64,000 bases of DNA from Candidatus Nitricoxidireducens bremensis (GTDB lineage Bacteria; Pseudomonadota; Gammaproteobacteria; Burkholderiales; Rhodocyclaceae), in assembly GCA_030247725.1 (NCBI GenBank), contig JAOTRT010000006.1:1-64000 (forward strand), given 5' to 3'. A program made the translations under genes and the position numbers. This document shows positions 1 through 9,010 of this stretch, in pieces. Below the pieces are notes generated by a model. That model was not told where the DNA came from. It was given only the letters and a program-made list of their open reading frames with translations, and ran no database searches. Every line of letters begins with the position of its first letter. Positions within the stretch are counted from its first letter, which is position 1.

Positions 1-2490
1 ACTTCATCACCTTTGCCCAGGGCAATGCCGGACTGAAGTTCACCCCGACCGGCGGCGGCGACGGTTCCTTTACCGCCCAGGCCTCCACCAGCAACGCCGA
101 CGGCGGCCTCGGTGGTTCGACCATCAACGCGACCATTGCCGTGGGTACCGCCGTTGCCAGTCCGACGATCAACGAGGATACGGACTCGGGCGCCATCGCC
201 ATCAGCCAGGGCGGGGCGGAGACCCATTACAAGATCACGGGCATCACCGGCGGCACGCTGTACTCGGACGCCGGCTACACCACGCAGATCAACGACGGCG
301 ACTTCATCGCCTGCGCCGGGGCGACGACGAACGTCTATTTCCGACCGACGGCGGAGCGCAACACCACCACCGGCGGCAATGGCTCGTTCGTGGTTCAGGC
401 CTCCAGCAGCAGCGCCGACGGTGGCTTGTTCGGCGCGCAGATCACCTCGACGATCACGCTGACGCCGGTGGCGGATACGCCGAGCGTGGCGAGCCCGACC
501 ATCGACGAGGATGCGGATTCGGGCGCCATTGCCATCACGCGGTCGGCGGTCGACGGTGCCGAGACGACCCACTACCAGATCACCGGCATCACCGGCGGCA
601 CGCTGTATTCGGACGCCGGCTACACGACGCAGATCAACAACGGCGACTTCATCGCCAGCGGAGGGGCGACGACGAACGTGTATTTCCGTCCGACGGCCAA
701 TCGCAACAGCACCACGGGCGGCGACGGCGCCTTCACGGTGCAGGCCTCGAAGTCCGGTGTCGTGGGCGGCCTGGCCGGCGCGACGGCCACCTCGACGATC
801 ACGCTGACGCCGGTGGCGGACACGCCGAGCGTGGCGAGCCCGACCATCGACGAGGATGCGGATTCGGGCGCCATCGCCATCACGCGGGCGGCCGGAGACG
901 GCGCCGAGACGACCCACTACCAGATCACGGGCATCACCGGCGGCACGCTGTACTCGGACGCCGGCTACACGACGCAGATCAACAACGGCGACTTCATTGC
1001 CAGCGCGGGGGCGACGACGAACGTGTATTTCCGACCGACGGCCAACCGCAACAGCACCACGGGCGGCGACGGCGCCTTCACGGTGCAGGCCTCGAAGTCA
1101 AACGTCGTGGGCGGTCTGGCCGGCTCGACGGCCACCTCGACGATTACGCTGACGCCGGTAGCCGACACGCCGAGCGTGGCGAGCCCGACCATCGACGAGG
1201 ACACCGACTCGGGCGCCATCGCCATCACGCGGTCGGCGGTCGACGGTGCCGAGACGACCCACTACCAGATCACCGGCATCACCGGCGGCACGCTGTACTC
1301 GGACGCCGGCTACACGACGCAGATCAACAACGGCGACTTCATCGCCAGCGGCGGGGCGACGACGAACGTGTATTTCCGTCCGACGGCCAATCGCAACAGC
1401 ACCACGGGCGGCGACGGCGCCTTCACGGTGCAGGCCTCGAAGTCGAACGTCGTGGGCGGTCTGGCCGGCTCGACGGCCACCTCGACCATCACGCTGACGC
1501 CGGTAGCCGACACGCCGAGCGTGGCGAGCCCGACCATCGACGAGGATGCGGATTCGGGCGCCATCGCCATCACGCGGGCGGCCGGAGACGGCGCCGAGAC
1601 GACGCACTACCAGATCACGGGCATCACCGGCGGCACGCTGTACTCGGACGCCGGCTACACGACGCAGATCAACAACGGCGACTTCATTGCCAGCGGCGGG
1701 GCGACGACGAACGTGTATTTCCGTCCGACGGCCAACCGCAACAGCACCACGGGCGGCGACGGCGCCTTCACGGTGCAGGCCTCGAAGTCCAATGTGGTCG
1801 GCGGCCTGGCCGGCTCGACGGCCACCTCGACCATCACGCTGACGCCGGTGGCGGACACGCCGAGCGTCACCGACGCCAACACCACGCCGGCGACGCAGAC
1901 GACCAGCGGACTGGTCCTGAGCCGCAGCGCTGTGGACGGTGCCGAGGTGACCCACTTCAAGATCACCGGCATCACCAACGGCAACCTGTTCCTGGCCGAC
2001 GGCACCACGGCCGTCAATGACGGCGACTTCATCACCTTTGCCCAGGGCAATGCCGGACTGAAGTTCACCCCGACCGGCGGCGGCGACGGTTCCTTTACCG
2101 CCCAGGCCTCCACCAGCAACGCCGACGGCGGCCTCGGTGGTTCGACCATCAATGCGACCATTGCCGTAGGTGTCGCTATCGACAGTCCGACCATCGACGA
2201 GGATACGGATTCGGGCGCCATCGCCATTACGCAGGGCGGGGCGGAGACCCATTACAAGATCACGGGCATCACCGGCGGCACGCTGTACTCGGACGCGGGT
2301 TTCACGACGCAGATCAACGATGGCGACTTCATTGCCGTCAGCGGCGGTCCCACCACCAGCGTCTACTTCCGCCCGACGGCAAACCGCAACACCACCACCG
2401 GCGGCAACGGCTCGTTCGTGGTCCAGGCCTCCAGCAGCAATGCCGACGGCGGACTCTTCGGGTCCCAGTCAACCTCGACCATCACGCTGA
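1..2490 (+). repeat. Higher-order duplication, offset 2025 bp
   Basis: Bases 1-130 are nearly identical to 2026-2155, and the following variant unit at about 160-467 matches about 2185-2500. A short-type plus long-type pair therefore recurs 2025 bp apart around the 345-bp array. This is a nested repeat structure within one reading frame. Confidence 0.75.
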
Positions 2491-3548
2491 CGCCGGTAGC
2501 CGACACGCCCAGCGTCACCGACGCCAGCACCACGGCAGCGACGCAGACGAGCAGCGGACTGGTCCTGAGCCGCAACGCCGCAGACGGCGCCGAGGTGACC
2601 CATTTCAAGATCACCGGCATCACCAACGGCAGCCTGTTCCAGGCCGACGGCGTCACGGCCATCAACGACGGCGACTTCATCACTTACGCCGAAGGCAATG
2701 CCGGGCTGAAGTTCACGCCTACCGGCGACGACGATGGCGCTTTTACCGCCCAGGCATCGACCAGCAACGCCGACGGCGGCCTGGGTGGTGCGACCGTCAC
2801 GGCGAATATCGACATCGTCGCCGCCACTACGACGCCGCCGGCGCCTACGCCGCTGCCGCCCGCGCCGACTCCGTTGCCGCCGTCGACGTCGCCGGAGCCG
2901 CTTTCGTCCCCGCTGCAGGTTTTCCTCTCGCCGTCCGGCTCCGGGTCAATGGTTCCGACGGGCTCAACCGGCACGGGCAGCCCGTCCGTCAATCCCCAAC
3001 CGGCGGGCTCTTTCGGGGCACCAGTAGCCCCCACCTCCCTGAACGGGATTTCCGGAGACCGTCAATTCCTGCAACCCAATTCCCTGTCGTCACCGACGCC
3101 GCTGGGATCATTATTGGTCAGTACCGTGCCGGAGCAAATGGTTACTCTGTCGGGTAGTCGGCTCAGTTTCGCACTTCCCGCGGACGCTTTCGTTTCATCC
3201 AATCCAGGCGAAAAGCTTGTACTCAGCGCGACTCAGGCGGATGGAAGGCCATTACCCGGCTGGATGAAATTCGATGCCGCCCAGGGAACATTTGAAGGCG
3301 AGCCACCGCCGGGGGTGAAAGGAGAAATTGTCATCAAGATCAAGGCCCGGGATTCGGCGGATCGTGAGGCGAATGTCGTGATCCGCGTTCAAATGGGAAC
3401 CCGGACCCCCGATCGGGGTGCCCTGAACGACCTGGACCTCAACCCGGATCAACTGGCCGACGGCAAGGCGGCCAATCCGGGCAGGGCCAGCTTCAGCGAG
3501 CAGGTTCGTCTGGCCAGCCGGCAGCCACTTCCTCGACGGACGGTATAG
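1..3548 (+). CDS. Large repeat-containing surface protein (adhesin-like), 5' end outside window
   Basis: The reading frame is open from base 3 with no start needed, so this is the C-terminal part (about 1180 residues visible) of a larger protein. It consists of alternating Ig/cadherin-like repeats: a type of about 115 residues (SPTIDEDADSGAIAI...TSTITLTP) and a shorter type (VTHFKITGITNG...). Next come a Pro/Thr-rich linker near 2820-2910, a Ser/Gly-rich stretch, and a final putative Ig-like domain (about 3130-3395). No GGxGxDxxx calcium-binding nonapeptides are visible. The protein ends in a basic tail (SEQVRLASRQPLPRR). The next genes encode a HlyD-like adaptor and an M50/HlyD fusion, which suggests secretion to the surface. 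The adhesin role is inferred from architecture. Near-identical DNA repeats make length variation likely. Confidence 0.8.
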   Translation, partial: FITFAQGNAGLKFTPTGGGDGSFTAQASTSNADGGLGGSTINATIAVGTAVASPTINEDTDSGAIAISQGGAETHYKITGITGGTLYSDAGYTTQINDGDFIACAGATTNVYFRPTAERNTTTGGNGSFVVQASSSSADGGLFGAQITSTITLTPVADTPSVASPTIDEDADSGAIAITRSAVDGAETTHYQITGITGGTLYSDAGYTTQINNGDFIASGGATTNVYFRPTANRNSTTGGDGAFTVQASKSGVVGGLAGATATSTITLTPVADTPSVASPTIDEDADSGAIAITRAAGDGAETTHYQITGITGGTLYSDAGYTTQINNGDFIASAGATTNVYFRPTANRNSTTGGDGAFTVQASKSNVVGGLAGSTATSTITLTPVADTPSVASPTIDEDTDSGAIAITRSAVDGAETTHYQITGITGGTLYSDAGYTTQINNGDFIASGGATTNVYFRPTANRNSTTGGDGAFTVQASKSNVVGGLAGSTATSTITLTPVADTPSVASPTIDEDADSGAIAITRAAGDGAETTHYQITGITGGTLYSDAGYTTQINNGDFIASGGATTNVYFRPTANRNSTTGGDGAFTVQASKSNVVGGLAGSTATSTITLTPVADTPSVTDANTTPATQTTSGLVLSRSAVDGAEVTHFKITGITNGNLFLADGTTAVNDGDFITFAQGNAGLKFTPTGGGDGSFTAQASTSNADGGLGGSTINATIAVGVAIDSPTIDEDTDSGAIAITQGGAETHYKITGITGGTLYSDAGFTTQINDGDFIAVSGGPTTSVYFRPTANRNTTTGGNGSFVVQASSSNADGGLFGSQSTSTITLTPVADTPSVTDASTTAATQTSSGLVLSRNAADGAEVTHFKITGITNGSLFQADGVTAINDGDFITYAEGNAGLKFTPTGDDDGAFTAQASTSNADGGLGGATVTANIDIVAATTTPPAPTPLPPAPTPLPPSTSPEPLSSPLQVFLSPSGSGSMVPTGSTGTGSPSVNPQPAGSFGAPVAPTSLNGISGDRQFLQPNSLSSPTPLGSLLVSTVPEQMVTLSGSRLSFALPADAFVSSNPGEKLVLSATQADGRPLPGWMKFDAAQGTFEGEPPPGVKGEIVIKIKARDSADREANVVIRVQMGTRTPDRGALNDLDLNPDQLADGKAANPGRASFSEQVRLASRQPLPRRTV
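468..1847 (+). repeat. Four tandem 345-bp coding repeats
   Basis: Units begin at 468, 813, 1158 and 1503 (each at the codon before GCxGAyACGCCGAGCGT) and the array ends at 1847. Spacing is exactly 345 bp (115 codons), with only scattered, mostly synonymous differences. The flanking units at 1848 and 2502 are the shorter type. Such identity points to recent duplication or gene conversion. Confidence 0.9.
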
Positions 3549-3599
3549 GCCAGGCCCCTGATGTGCGAATCGTGCTGACCGTTCCCCGCTGAGCTTCGG

Positions 3600-4949
3600 A
3601 TGACCGCAGAGATCACCGGCCAGGCCATGGCGACGCTGCTCGATTTGTCGCGCCGCGCCCGGCATGCGGCGGATGCGTCGGTGTTGCAATTCCTCGCCGT
3701 GAATGACAGCCATGACCTGGTCCCTTATCGCCAGGCGGCGCTGTGGTTCGCGGATGGCGGCATTCAGGCCGTGTCCGGGGTGGTTCAGCTGGAAGCCAAC
3801 GCCCCCTATGCGCAGTGGCTGGGTCATGTTTGCCGGCATGTTTCGCAGACTGGTTCGCAGCCCCGTCCGGTCGGCCCCTCCCAACTGCCCGAAGAGCTGG
3901 CGGCCGACTGGAACGACTGGCTGCCCGGCTTCGGGCTTTGGCTGCCTTTGACGGCGGACGGCAAGGCCGAAGCTCCTTGGGGCGGCCTGCTGCTGGCGCG
4001 GGATACGCCGTGGCAGGAGACGGAAATCGCCCTGCTGGCCGAATGGATGGATGTCTGGTGTCATGTCCGGCAAGCCCTGGTTGCGGCCCGCCCACGGCCC
4101 TGGTGGCATGGCGGGTCGGGGGCGCCGGGAAGCCGTCCCTGGTGGAAGTGGCATCGCGTGCGCTGGGCGATCGGCATCATTTTGCTGCTGCAGATTCCCG
4201 TCCGCCTCACCGTGCTGGCGCCCGGCGAACTGGTGCCGGCCAACCCGACGGTCATCCGGGCGCCGCTGGAAGGCGTGATCGGCAATTTCCAGGTCAAGCC
4301 CAATGAAACCGTGAAGGCCGGCCAGGCCCTGTTCGATTTTGACGATGCGCCGCTCAAGAGCCGGCTGGAGGTGGCGCGCCAGGCGTTGGCCGGCGCGGAA
4401 GCGGAATATCGCCAGGCCGCCCAACTCGCCGTGACGGACCCGAAGTACAAGGGCCAGCTTGCGCTGCTGATGGGCAAGGTGGAGGAGCGGCGCGCCGAGG
4501 CCGACTACATGCAAGGCCAATTGGAACGCGCCCACGTCGTCGCGCCCCACGACGGCATCGCGCTTTTCGACGACCCCAGCGAATGGGTCGGCAAACCGGT
4601 CAGCACCGGCGAACGCATCATGCGGGTGGCTGCGCCCGGCGACGTGGAAGTCGAAGCCTGGCTGGCCCTGGGCGATGCCATCCCGCTGCAGGATGGCGCG
4701 CCGGTGAGCCTCTACCTCAATGCCAGCCCCCTGCAGGCGGTGCCGGCGACTATCCGTTACGTCGCCTACGACGCCGTCCAGCGTCCGGATGGCAATTACG
4801 CCTACCGGGTGCGGGCCGGCCTGGAAGGCAAGACCGACCATCGCGTCGGGCTGAAAGGCACCGCCAAGCTGTCCGGCCGCTGGGTCACGCTCCTGTACTG
4901 GGTCGGGCGCCGTCCTCTGGCGGCGGTGCGCCAGCTGGTGGGGTGGTAA
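3600..4949 (+). CDS. HlyD-family periplasmic adaptor (membrane fusion protein) with long N-terminal domain
   Basis: 449 residues. Residues 1-180 form a soluble, probably cytoplasmic domain not seen in classical HlyD. A membrane segment follows (about 190-205, AIGIILLLQIPVRLTVL), then a lipoyl/barrel-sandwich half starting ELVPANPTVIRAPLEGVI, a coiled-coil hairpin (about 255-300), and the second lipoyl half and beta-barrel (VVAPHDGIALFDDP..., GERIMRVAAPGDVEVEAWL). The gene follows the repeat protein by 51 bp. Its stop codon overlaps or nearly abuts the M50/HlyD gene, so the two are almost certainly co-translated. It probably forms the inner-membrane/periplasm part of an exporter for the upstream surface protein. 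No outer-membrane TolC-like gene or ABC ATPase is visible next to it. Confidence 0.8.
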   Translation: MTAEITGQAMATLLDLSRRARHAADASVLQFLAVNDSHDLVPYRQAALWFADGGIQAVSGVVQLEANAPYAQWLGHVCRHVSQTGSQPRPVGPSQLPEELAADWNDWLPGFGLWLPLTADGKAEAPWGGLLLARDTPWQETEIALLAEWMDVWCHVRQALVAARPRPWWHGGSGAPGSRPWWKWHRVRWAIGIILLLQIPVRLTVLAPGELVPANPTVIRAPLEGVIGNFQVKPNETVKAGQALFDFDDAPLKSRLEVARQALAGAEAEYRQAAQLAVTDPKYKGQLALLMGKVEERRAEADYMQGQLERAHVVAPHDGIALFDDPSEWVGKPVSTGERIMRVAAPGDVEVEAWLALGDAIPLQDGAPVSLYLNASPLQAVPATIRYVAYDAVQRPDGNYAYRVRAGLEGKTDHRVGLKGTAKLSGRWVTLLYWVGRRPLAAVRQLVGW

Positions 4950-4960
4950 TGGAGGTGGTC

Positions 4961-7105
4961 ATGGCCGGCCACTCCCTGGCGCTGCCGGCGCTGCGGGAGG
5001 AGCTGGCCCTCTATCCCGGTCCTTCCCTGGCGGACGGCCAGCCCAGCTGGACCTTGCACGATCCGGTACGGAACCAGTTCTTCCGCATCGACTGGCTCAG
5101 CTTCGAAATCATCCGCCGCTGGCCGCTGGCCGACTGGCAAGCCATCGTCGATGCCGTCAACGAGGAAACCACCCTGCATTCCGATGCGGCGGACCTGGAG
5201 GCGGTCGTCCAGTTCCTCGTGAACAACCAGCTCGTGCAGCCCGGCGGCGGCAAGGCCGGGTCGTTCGCCGAGCGCCGCGCGACCCTGCGCGGCGATTGGA
5301 AGCACTGGCTGCTGCACCACTACCTGTTCTTCCGCATTCCCCTGGTCCGTCCCGATGCCTGGCTGGATCGCTGGGTGCACCATGTCGCGCCCCTCTATAG
5401 CCGGACCTTCGTCTACCTGACGCTGATGGCGTTGGCCTTGGGCGTCGTCGTGGTCTATCGGGACTGGGAGCGCTTTTCGTCCACCCTGGTCGATACCTTT
5501 TCCCTCAACGGCCTGCTGAGCTACGGACTCGCGCTGTTCGGCGTCAAGGTGGTGCACGAACTGGGGCATGCCTTCACGGCCAAGCGCTACGGCTGCCGTG
5601 TACCGGCCATGGGGGTGGCGTTCCTGGTCATGTTCCCGGTGGCCTATACCGACACCAACGAGGTCTGGAAGCTTGCCGATCGCCGGCAGCGGCTCGCCGT
5701 CGCGGCGGCGGGCGTAGCCACGGAGCTGGTCGTCGCCGTCTGGGCCACGCTGGCCTGGGGCCTGTTGCCGGAAGGCGCGCCCAAGGCCGTGGCGTTCGTG
5801 CTGGCGACGACCACATGGATCGCGACGCTGGCGATCAACATCAGTCCCTTCATGCGCTTCGACGGCTACTTCCTGTTGGCCGACTGGCTGGATATGCCCA
5901 ATCTCCACAGCCGGGCCTTCGCCCTGGCGCGCTGGGATCTGCGCGAGCGCCTGTTCGGCCTGGGTCTGCCGCCGCCGGAATTTCTCTCCCGGCGGCGGCA
6001 GTCCGGTCTCGTGCTTTTCGCCTACGCCACGTGGATCTACCGGCTGGTGGTCTTCCTCGGTATCGCCGTACTGGTCTATACGTTCTTCATCAAGGTGGTG
6101 GGGATACTGCTGTTCATCGTCGAAATCGGCTGGTTCGTGTTGCGGCCGGTGTGGAGCGAGGTCAAGCTCTGGCCGGGCCTGCTGAAGGGGGGCGGCGATG
6201 AAGACGGACGGCTGCTGCGCCGGCGGCAAAGACCGCGGGTCCTGCGCAGCGCCTTGCTGCTCGCGCTGCTCGGCGCGCTCGTCGTACTGCCCTGGCCGAC
6301 GCGCCAATCGGCCTCCGCCTTGCTGAAACCCCTGGAAGCCTTTCCCATCCACGCGCCCACCGGCGCGCAGGTGGTCGAGTTGCCGTGGGCCGAGGGCAGC
6401 CGGGTTGAAGCGGGGCAGACCCTCCTGGTGCTCGCTTCGCCCGAACTGCAATTGCGTTGGCGGCGCGCCCAGGCGCGCATGGAGCGCCAGCGGTGGCAGG
6501 CCAGCAACGCCGACGTGGATGCCGAACAACGACAGAACCAGCAAGTCCTGCAGCAGCAGGAAAGCACTGCGGAATCCGAGCTGGCCAGCATCCAGGCCGA
6601 TATGGAGCTATTCGCCCCGCGCGCCCCGTTCACCGGCATCCTGCTCGACCTGAATCCCGAGCTGAAGCCCGGCGTATGGGTCGGCAGCCGGGAGCGCCTG
6701 GGGGTGCTGGTCAAGCCCGACCAGTGGCAGGTCGAAACCTGGCTCGACGAGGATGCGGTACGCCGGATCAAGGTGGGCGACCGGGCCCGGTTCGTCACCG
6801 ACGCCCTGGAAGGACCGGCCCTGTCCCTCAGGGTAAGCGCCATCGACCTGGATGCGACCCGCGTGCTGCCGAACGCACAGTTGGCCACCCGGTTCGGCGG
6901 CTCCATCGTCACGCGGGAAAAGTTCGGCCAGCTCGTCCCCGAGCGGGCCATCTACCGGGTCACCCTGAAGGGCGACGACGAACCGGGCGGCCGGAGCCCG
7001 CAAAGCTGGCGCGGAACCGTGGTCATCGACGGGCAATGGGAAGCCCCCGGTCTGACGTTCCTACGCGCCGCGCTGGTTCTGGTCTGGCGGGAATTCGGCT
7101 TCTGA
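4961..7105 (+). CDS. M50 site-2-type peptidase fused to HlyD-like adaptor domain
   Basis: 714 residues from this start. A start at 4949, overlapping the previous stop as TAATG, is possible, but GGAGG at 4951-4955 is ideally placed for the ATG at 4961. The N-terminal part resembles a PqqD-like region. Multiple membrane helices carry the M50 zinc motif HELGH (about 199-203) and the second motif N293-x-x-P...FDGYF with Asp near 301. The C-terminal third (after about residue 440) has a membrane segment followed by a HlyD/lipoyl fold (IHAPTGAQVVELPWAEG...), a coiled coil and a barrel. This fusion is known beside large secreted repeat proteins, but its substrate has not been settled as far as I know. 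It ends at a terminator-like hairpin facing a LysR gene. Confidence 0.82.
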   Translation: MAGHSLALPALREELALYPGPSLADGQPSWTLHDPVRNQFFRIDWLSFEIIRRWPLADWQAIVDAVNEETTLHSDAADLEAVVQFLVNNQLVQPGGGKAGSFAERRATLRGDWKHWLLHHYLFFRIPLVRPDAWLDRWVHHVAPLYSRTFVYLTLMALALGVVVVYRDWERFSSTLVDTFSLNGLLSYGLALFGVKVVHELGHAFTAKRYGCRVPAMGVAFLVMFPVAYTDTNEVWKLADRRQRLAVAAAGVATELVVAVWATLAWGLLPEGAPKAVAFVLATTTWIATLAINISPFMRFDGYFLLADWLDMPNLHSRAFALARWDLRERLFGLGLPPPEFLSRRRQSGLVLFAYATWIYRLVVFLGIAVLVYTFFIKVVGILLFIVEIGWFVLRPVWSEVKLWPGLLKGGGDEDGRLLRRRQRPRVLRSALLLALLGALVVLPWPTRQSASALLKPLEAFPIHAPTGAQVVELPWAEGSRVEAGQTLLVLASPELQLRWRRAQARMERQRWQASNADVDAEQRQNQQVLQQQESTAESELASIQADMELFAPRAPFTGILLDLNPELKPGVWVGSRERLGVLVKPDQWQVETWLDEDAVRRIKVGDRARFVTDALEGPALSLRVSAIDLDATRVLPNAQLATRFGGSIVTREKFGQLVPERAIYRVTLKGDDEPGGRSPQSWRGTVVIDGQWEAPGLTFLRAALVLVWREFGF

Positions 7106-7112
7106 AAGGCCG

Positions 7113-7132
7113 CCCGGATCTCGTCCGGGTTT
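7113..7132 (+). terminator. Hairpin terminator between convergent genes
   Basis: CCCGGA (7113-7118) and TCCGGG (7124-7129) form a 6-bp GC stem with a 5-nt loop, followed by TTT. It lies 7 bp after the M50/HlyD stop and just before the LysR stop. Confidence 0.55.
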
Positions 7133-7135
7133 CGG

Positions 7136-8050
7136 CTACGGAAGGTCGGCGCGGTCCCAATAAGGCTGGTGGCCGATGTAGGCCGCCAGGAAATCGATGA
7201 ACACCCTGACCTTGCTCGGCAGGTGCTGTGTCGGCAGATACATGGCGTAGACATGGCGTTCCACGGGGATGTACTCCGACAGCACTGCCTGCAACTGCCC
7301 GCTCTGGAGGGCCTTGCCGACGATGAATGTGGGCAGCAGGCCCATCCCCAGTCCCCCCAGCACGGCCTGGGAAAGCGCCTCGTCGTCATCCACGTGCAGG
7401 GGACCGTTGACGGGAACCGAGATGTCGCCGTCCGGCCCGGTGAACAGCCAACGCCCCTGTTCGCCCGAGCGGGTGTAGTCGAGGCAGTTGTGGGCCACCA
7501 GATCCATGGGCGTCCTGGGAATACCGCGCTGACGGAAATAGGCCGGCGTTGCGCAGAGCTGGCGGCGGACGGGGGCCAGCTTGCGGGCCACCAGGTGTTC
7601 CTGGGGCTGCCCCGTGACCTGGATGACGAGATCGTAGCCGTCCTCCGCCAGATCGACCCAGCGATCGGTGATCGTCAGGTCCACCTTCATCTTGGGATAT
7701 TGCGGAAGAAATTCCGCCAGCGCCGGGGCCACATGAAGGGTGCCGAAGGCCACGGATGCGCTTATCCGCAGTACGCCGCGGGGTTCGGACGCGAGGCTGG
7801 CGACCAGATTCTCGGCGTCGGCCGCTTCTTCGAGTATCCGGCTGCCGTGCTCGGCGACGGCGGCGCCGATTTCGGTCAGGCTCAGATGCCGGGTCGTGCG
7901 ATTGAGCAGGCGGGCACCCAGGGCCAATTCCAGCTTGGCGACGGCCTTGCTGACGGCGGAGCGGGAACTGTTCAGACGCCGCGCCGCCTCGGCAAAGCTG
8001 CCTGATTCGGCGACGCGGGCGAACACGGCCAGTAGATTCAGATCGAGCAT
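7136..8050 (-). CDS. LysR-family transcriptional regulator
   Basis: 304 residues, typical LysR length. The N-terminal winged helix-turn-helix is clear (residues 1-60: FAEAARRLNSSRSAVSKAVAKLE...LLNRTTRHLSLTE). A LysR substrate-binding domain follows (about 90-295). The subfamily resembles regulators such as DmlR/AaeR (VDLAEDGYDLVIQVTGQ). The effector and targets cannot be read from sequence. It is divergent from the rnk-like gene with a 95-bp gap, so it may control itself and that gene, and it is convergent with the M50/HlyD gene. Confidence 0.9.
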   Translation of the reverse strand: MLDLNLLAVFARVAESGSFAEAARRLNSSRSAVSKAVAKLELALGARLLNRTTRHLSLTEIGAAVAEHGSRILEEAADAENLVASLASEPRGVLRISASVAFGTLHVAPALAEFLPQYPKMKVDLTITDRWVDLAEDGYDLVIQVTGQPQEHLVARKLAPVRRQLCATPAYFRQRGIPRTPMDLVAHNCLDYTRSGEQGRWLFTGPDGDISVPVNGPLHVDDDEALSQAVLGGLGMGLLPTFIVGKALQSGQLQAVLSEYIPVERHVYAMYLPTQHLPSKVRVFIDFLAAYIGHQPYWDRADLP

Positions 8051-8145
8051 GATGGACTTGTGTTGGATTGTTTCCCGACAGGATACATTTTGATTCCGAT
8101 AGGGGGGCTAATCAACCGGCGACTTGTTGGTTAGCATCCGCCACC

Positions 8146-8592
8146 ATGAAACACGATAACGCACATGCCGATGCCTGCCATGGCCTGCCCGCGCGGAGAC
8201 CGGAGGATCTTGTCGTCTCCATGGCCGATTATGTCCGCTTGCGCGAGCTGGTCTGGGATCATGCCTTGGCGGAAGAGCTGGACCTGGCCATTGTGGTTCC
8301 ATCGGATCGTATCCCGAAGGACGTGGTCACGATGAACTCCCGCCTGGTCTACCTGGACGAAAGCACGGGTTCGACGCGCGAGGTCGAACTGGTCTTTCCG
8401 GAGGAGGCCGACCCGGTGGCCGGCCGGGTATCGGTCCTGGCGCCGGTGGGTTGCGCCCTCCTGGGCCTGAGCGCCGGACAATCCATCGACTGGACTTTGC
8501 CGGGCGGCAAGGTCCATCGCCTGCGGGTCGAGCGCGTTCTCTCCCAGCCCCCGCCCGTCGCCACCGACGCTGCCGCCCCCGGAAGCCGATAG
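8146..8592 (+). CDS. rnk: Rnk-like nucleoside diphosphate kinase regulator (GreA/GreB C-terminal family)
   Basis: 148 residues from the ATG at 8146. An in-frame start at 8068 would add an unlikely basic leader. The protein has the Rnk layout: a short N-terminal helical segment (LVVSMADYVRLRELV) and the FKBP-like GreA/GreB C-terminal domain (IPKDVVTMNSRLVYLDE...VFPEEADPVAGRVSVLAPVGCALLGLSAGQSIDW). Rnk proteins bind RNA polymerase at the secondary channel region but lack the long coiled coil of GreA. Length and motif order match the family. GreB itself is at 58857, so the window has two members of this superfamily. Confidence 0.85.
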   Translation: MKHDNAHADACHGLPARRPEDLVVSMADYVRLRELVWDHALAEELDLAIVVPSDRIPKDVVTMNSRLVYLDESTGSTREVELVFPEEADPVAGRVSVLAPVGCALLGLSAGQSIDWTLPGGKVHRLRVERVLSQPPPVATDAAAPGSR

Positions 8593-8740
8593 CGCAGGCA
8601 CCGCCATCGGCGGTCCCCGACCGACGCCTCCACGAGCCGTTCCCCCGACAGTCGCACCGGGCCTTGTCCGACATGAATCCGGCAGGGGGGCGCGTTCTGT
8701 TTCCATTTGCCGAAAAACGCACAGAAAAGTAGATCGAAGC

Positions 8741-8983
8741 ATGCTTCCCAAGGATCTCGTCGCCCAGATCGAGAAGGGCAACATCGAGAAGATGACCATC
8801 AGCAGGCCATCGCCGACCGCCGCCTGGTCCGTGGCCGCTTTCGGCAGGGCCTTGCCGGGCGATGTCATCAACCGGATCGAGCTCAACGTCGACGGCTGCC
8901 AACGTTTGTGGGCCGATCTCGATGCGGCCTACGGCTTCATCCGGAAATCCGGCTTCCAGCAGCCGGTCGTGATCGAGGGCTGA
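8741..8983 (+). CDS. Small hypothetical protein (80 aa)
   Basis: 80 residues, mildly basic N-terminus (MLPKDLVAQIEKGNIEKMTI) and a folded-looking C-terminal part (LPGDVINRIELNVDGCQRLWADLDAAYGFI). I do not recognise the family. It follows the rnk-like gene by 148 bp on the same strand, with only a weak AAG-type ribosome site. It has no signal peptide, membrane helix or metal motif. Codon use and third-position GC fit a real gene. It ends 27 bp before the stop of the convergent GGDEF-EAL gene. Confidence 0.55.
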   Translation: MLPKDLVAQIEKGNIEKMTISRPSPTAAWSVAAFGRALPGDVINRIELNVDGCQRLWADLDAAYGFIRKSGFQQPVVIEG

Positions 8984-9010
8984 CCGTCCGGCACCCGGAG
9001 GCTGCGGCGG

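Noticed and set aside
1..3548. RTX toxin/adhesin with calcium-binding nonapeptides
   Set aside because: No GGxGxD repeats are visible in the part within the window. Only Ig/cadherin-like repeats and a basic C-terminus are present.
3252..4841. Long minus-strand open frame of 529 codons opposite the adaptor gene
   Set aside because: High-GC antisense shadow. The plus strand has clear lipoyl and membrane segments.
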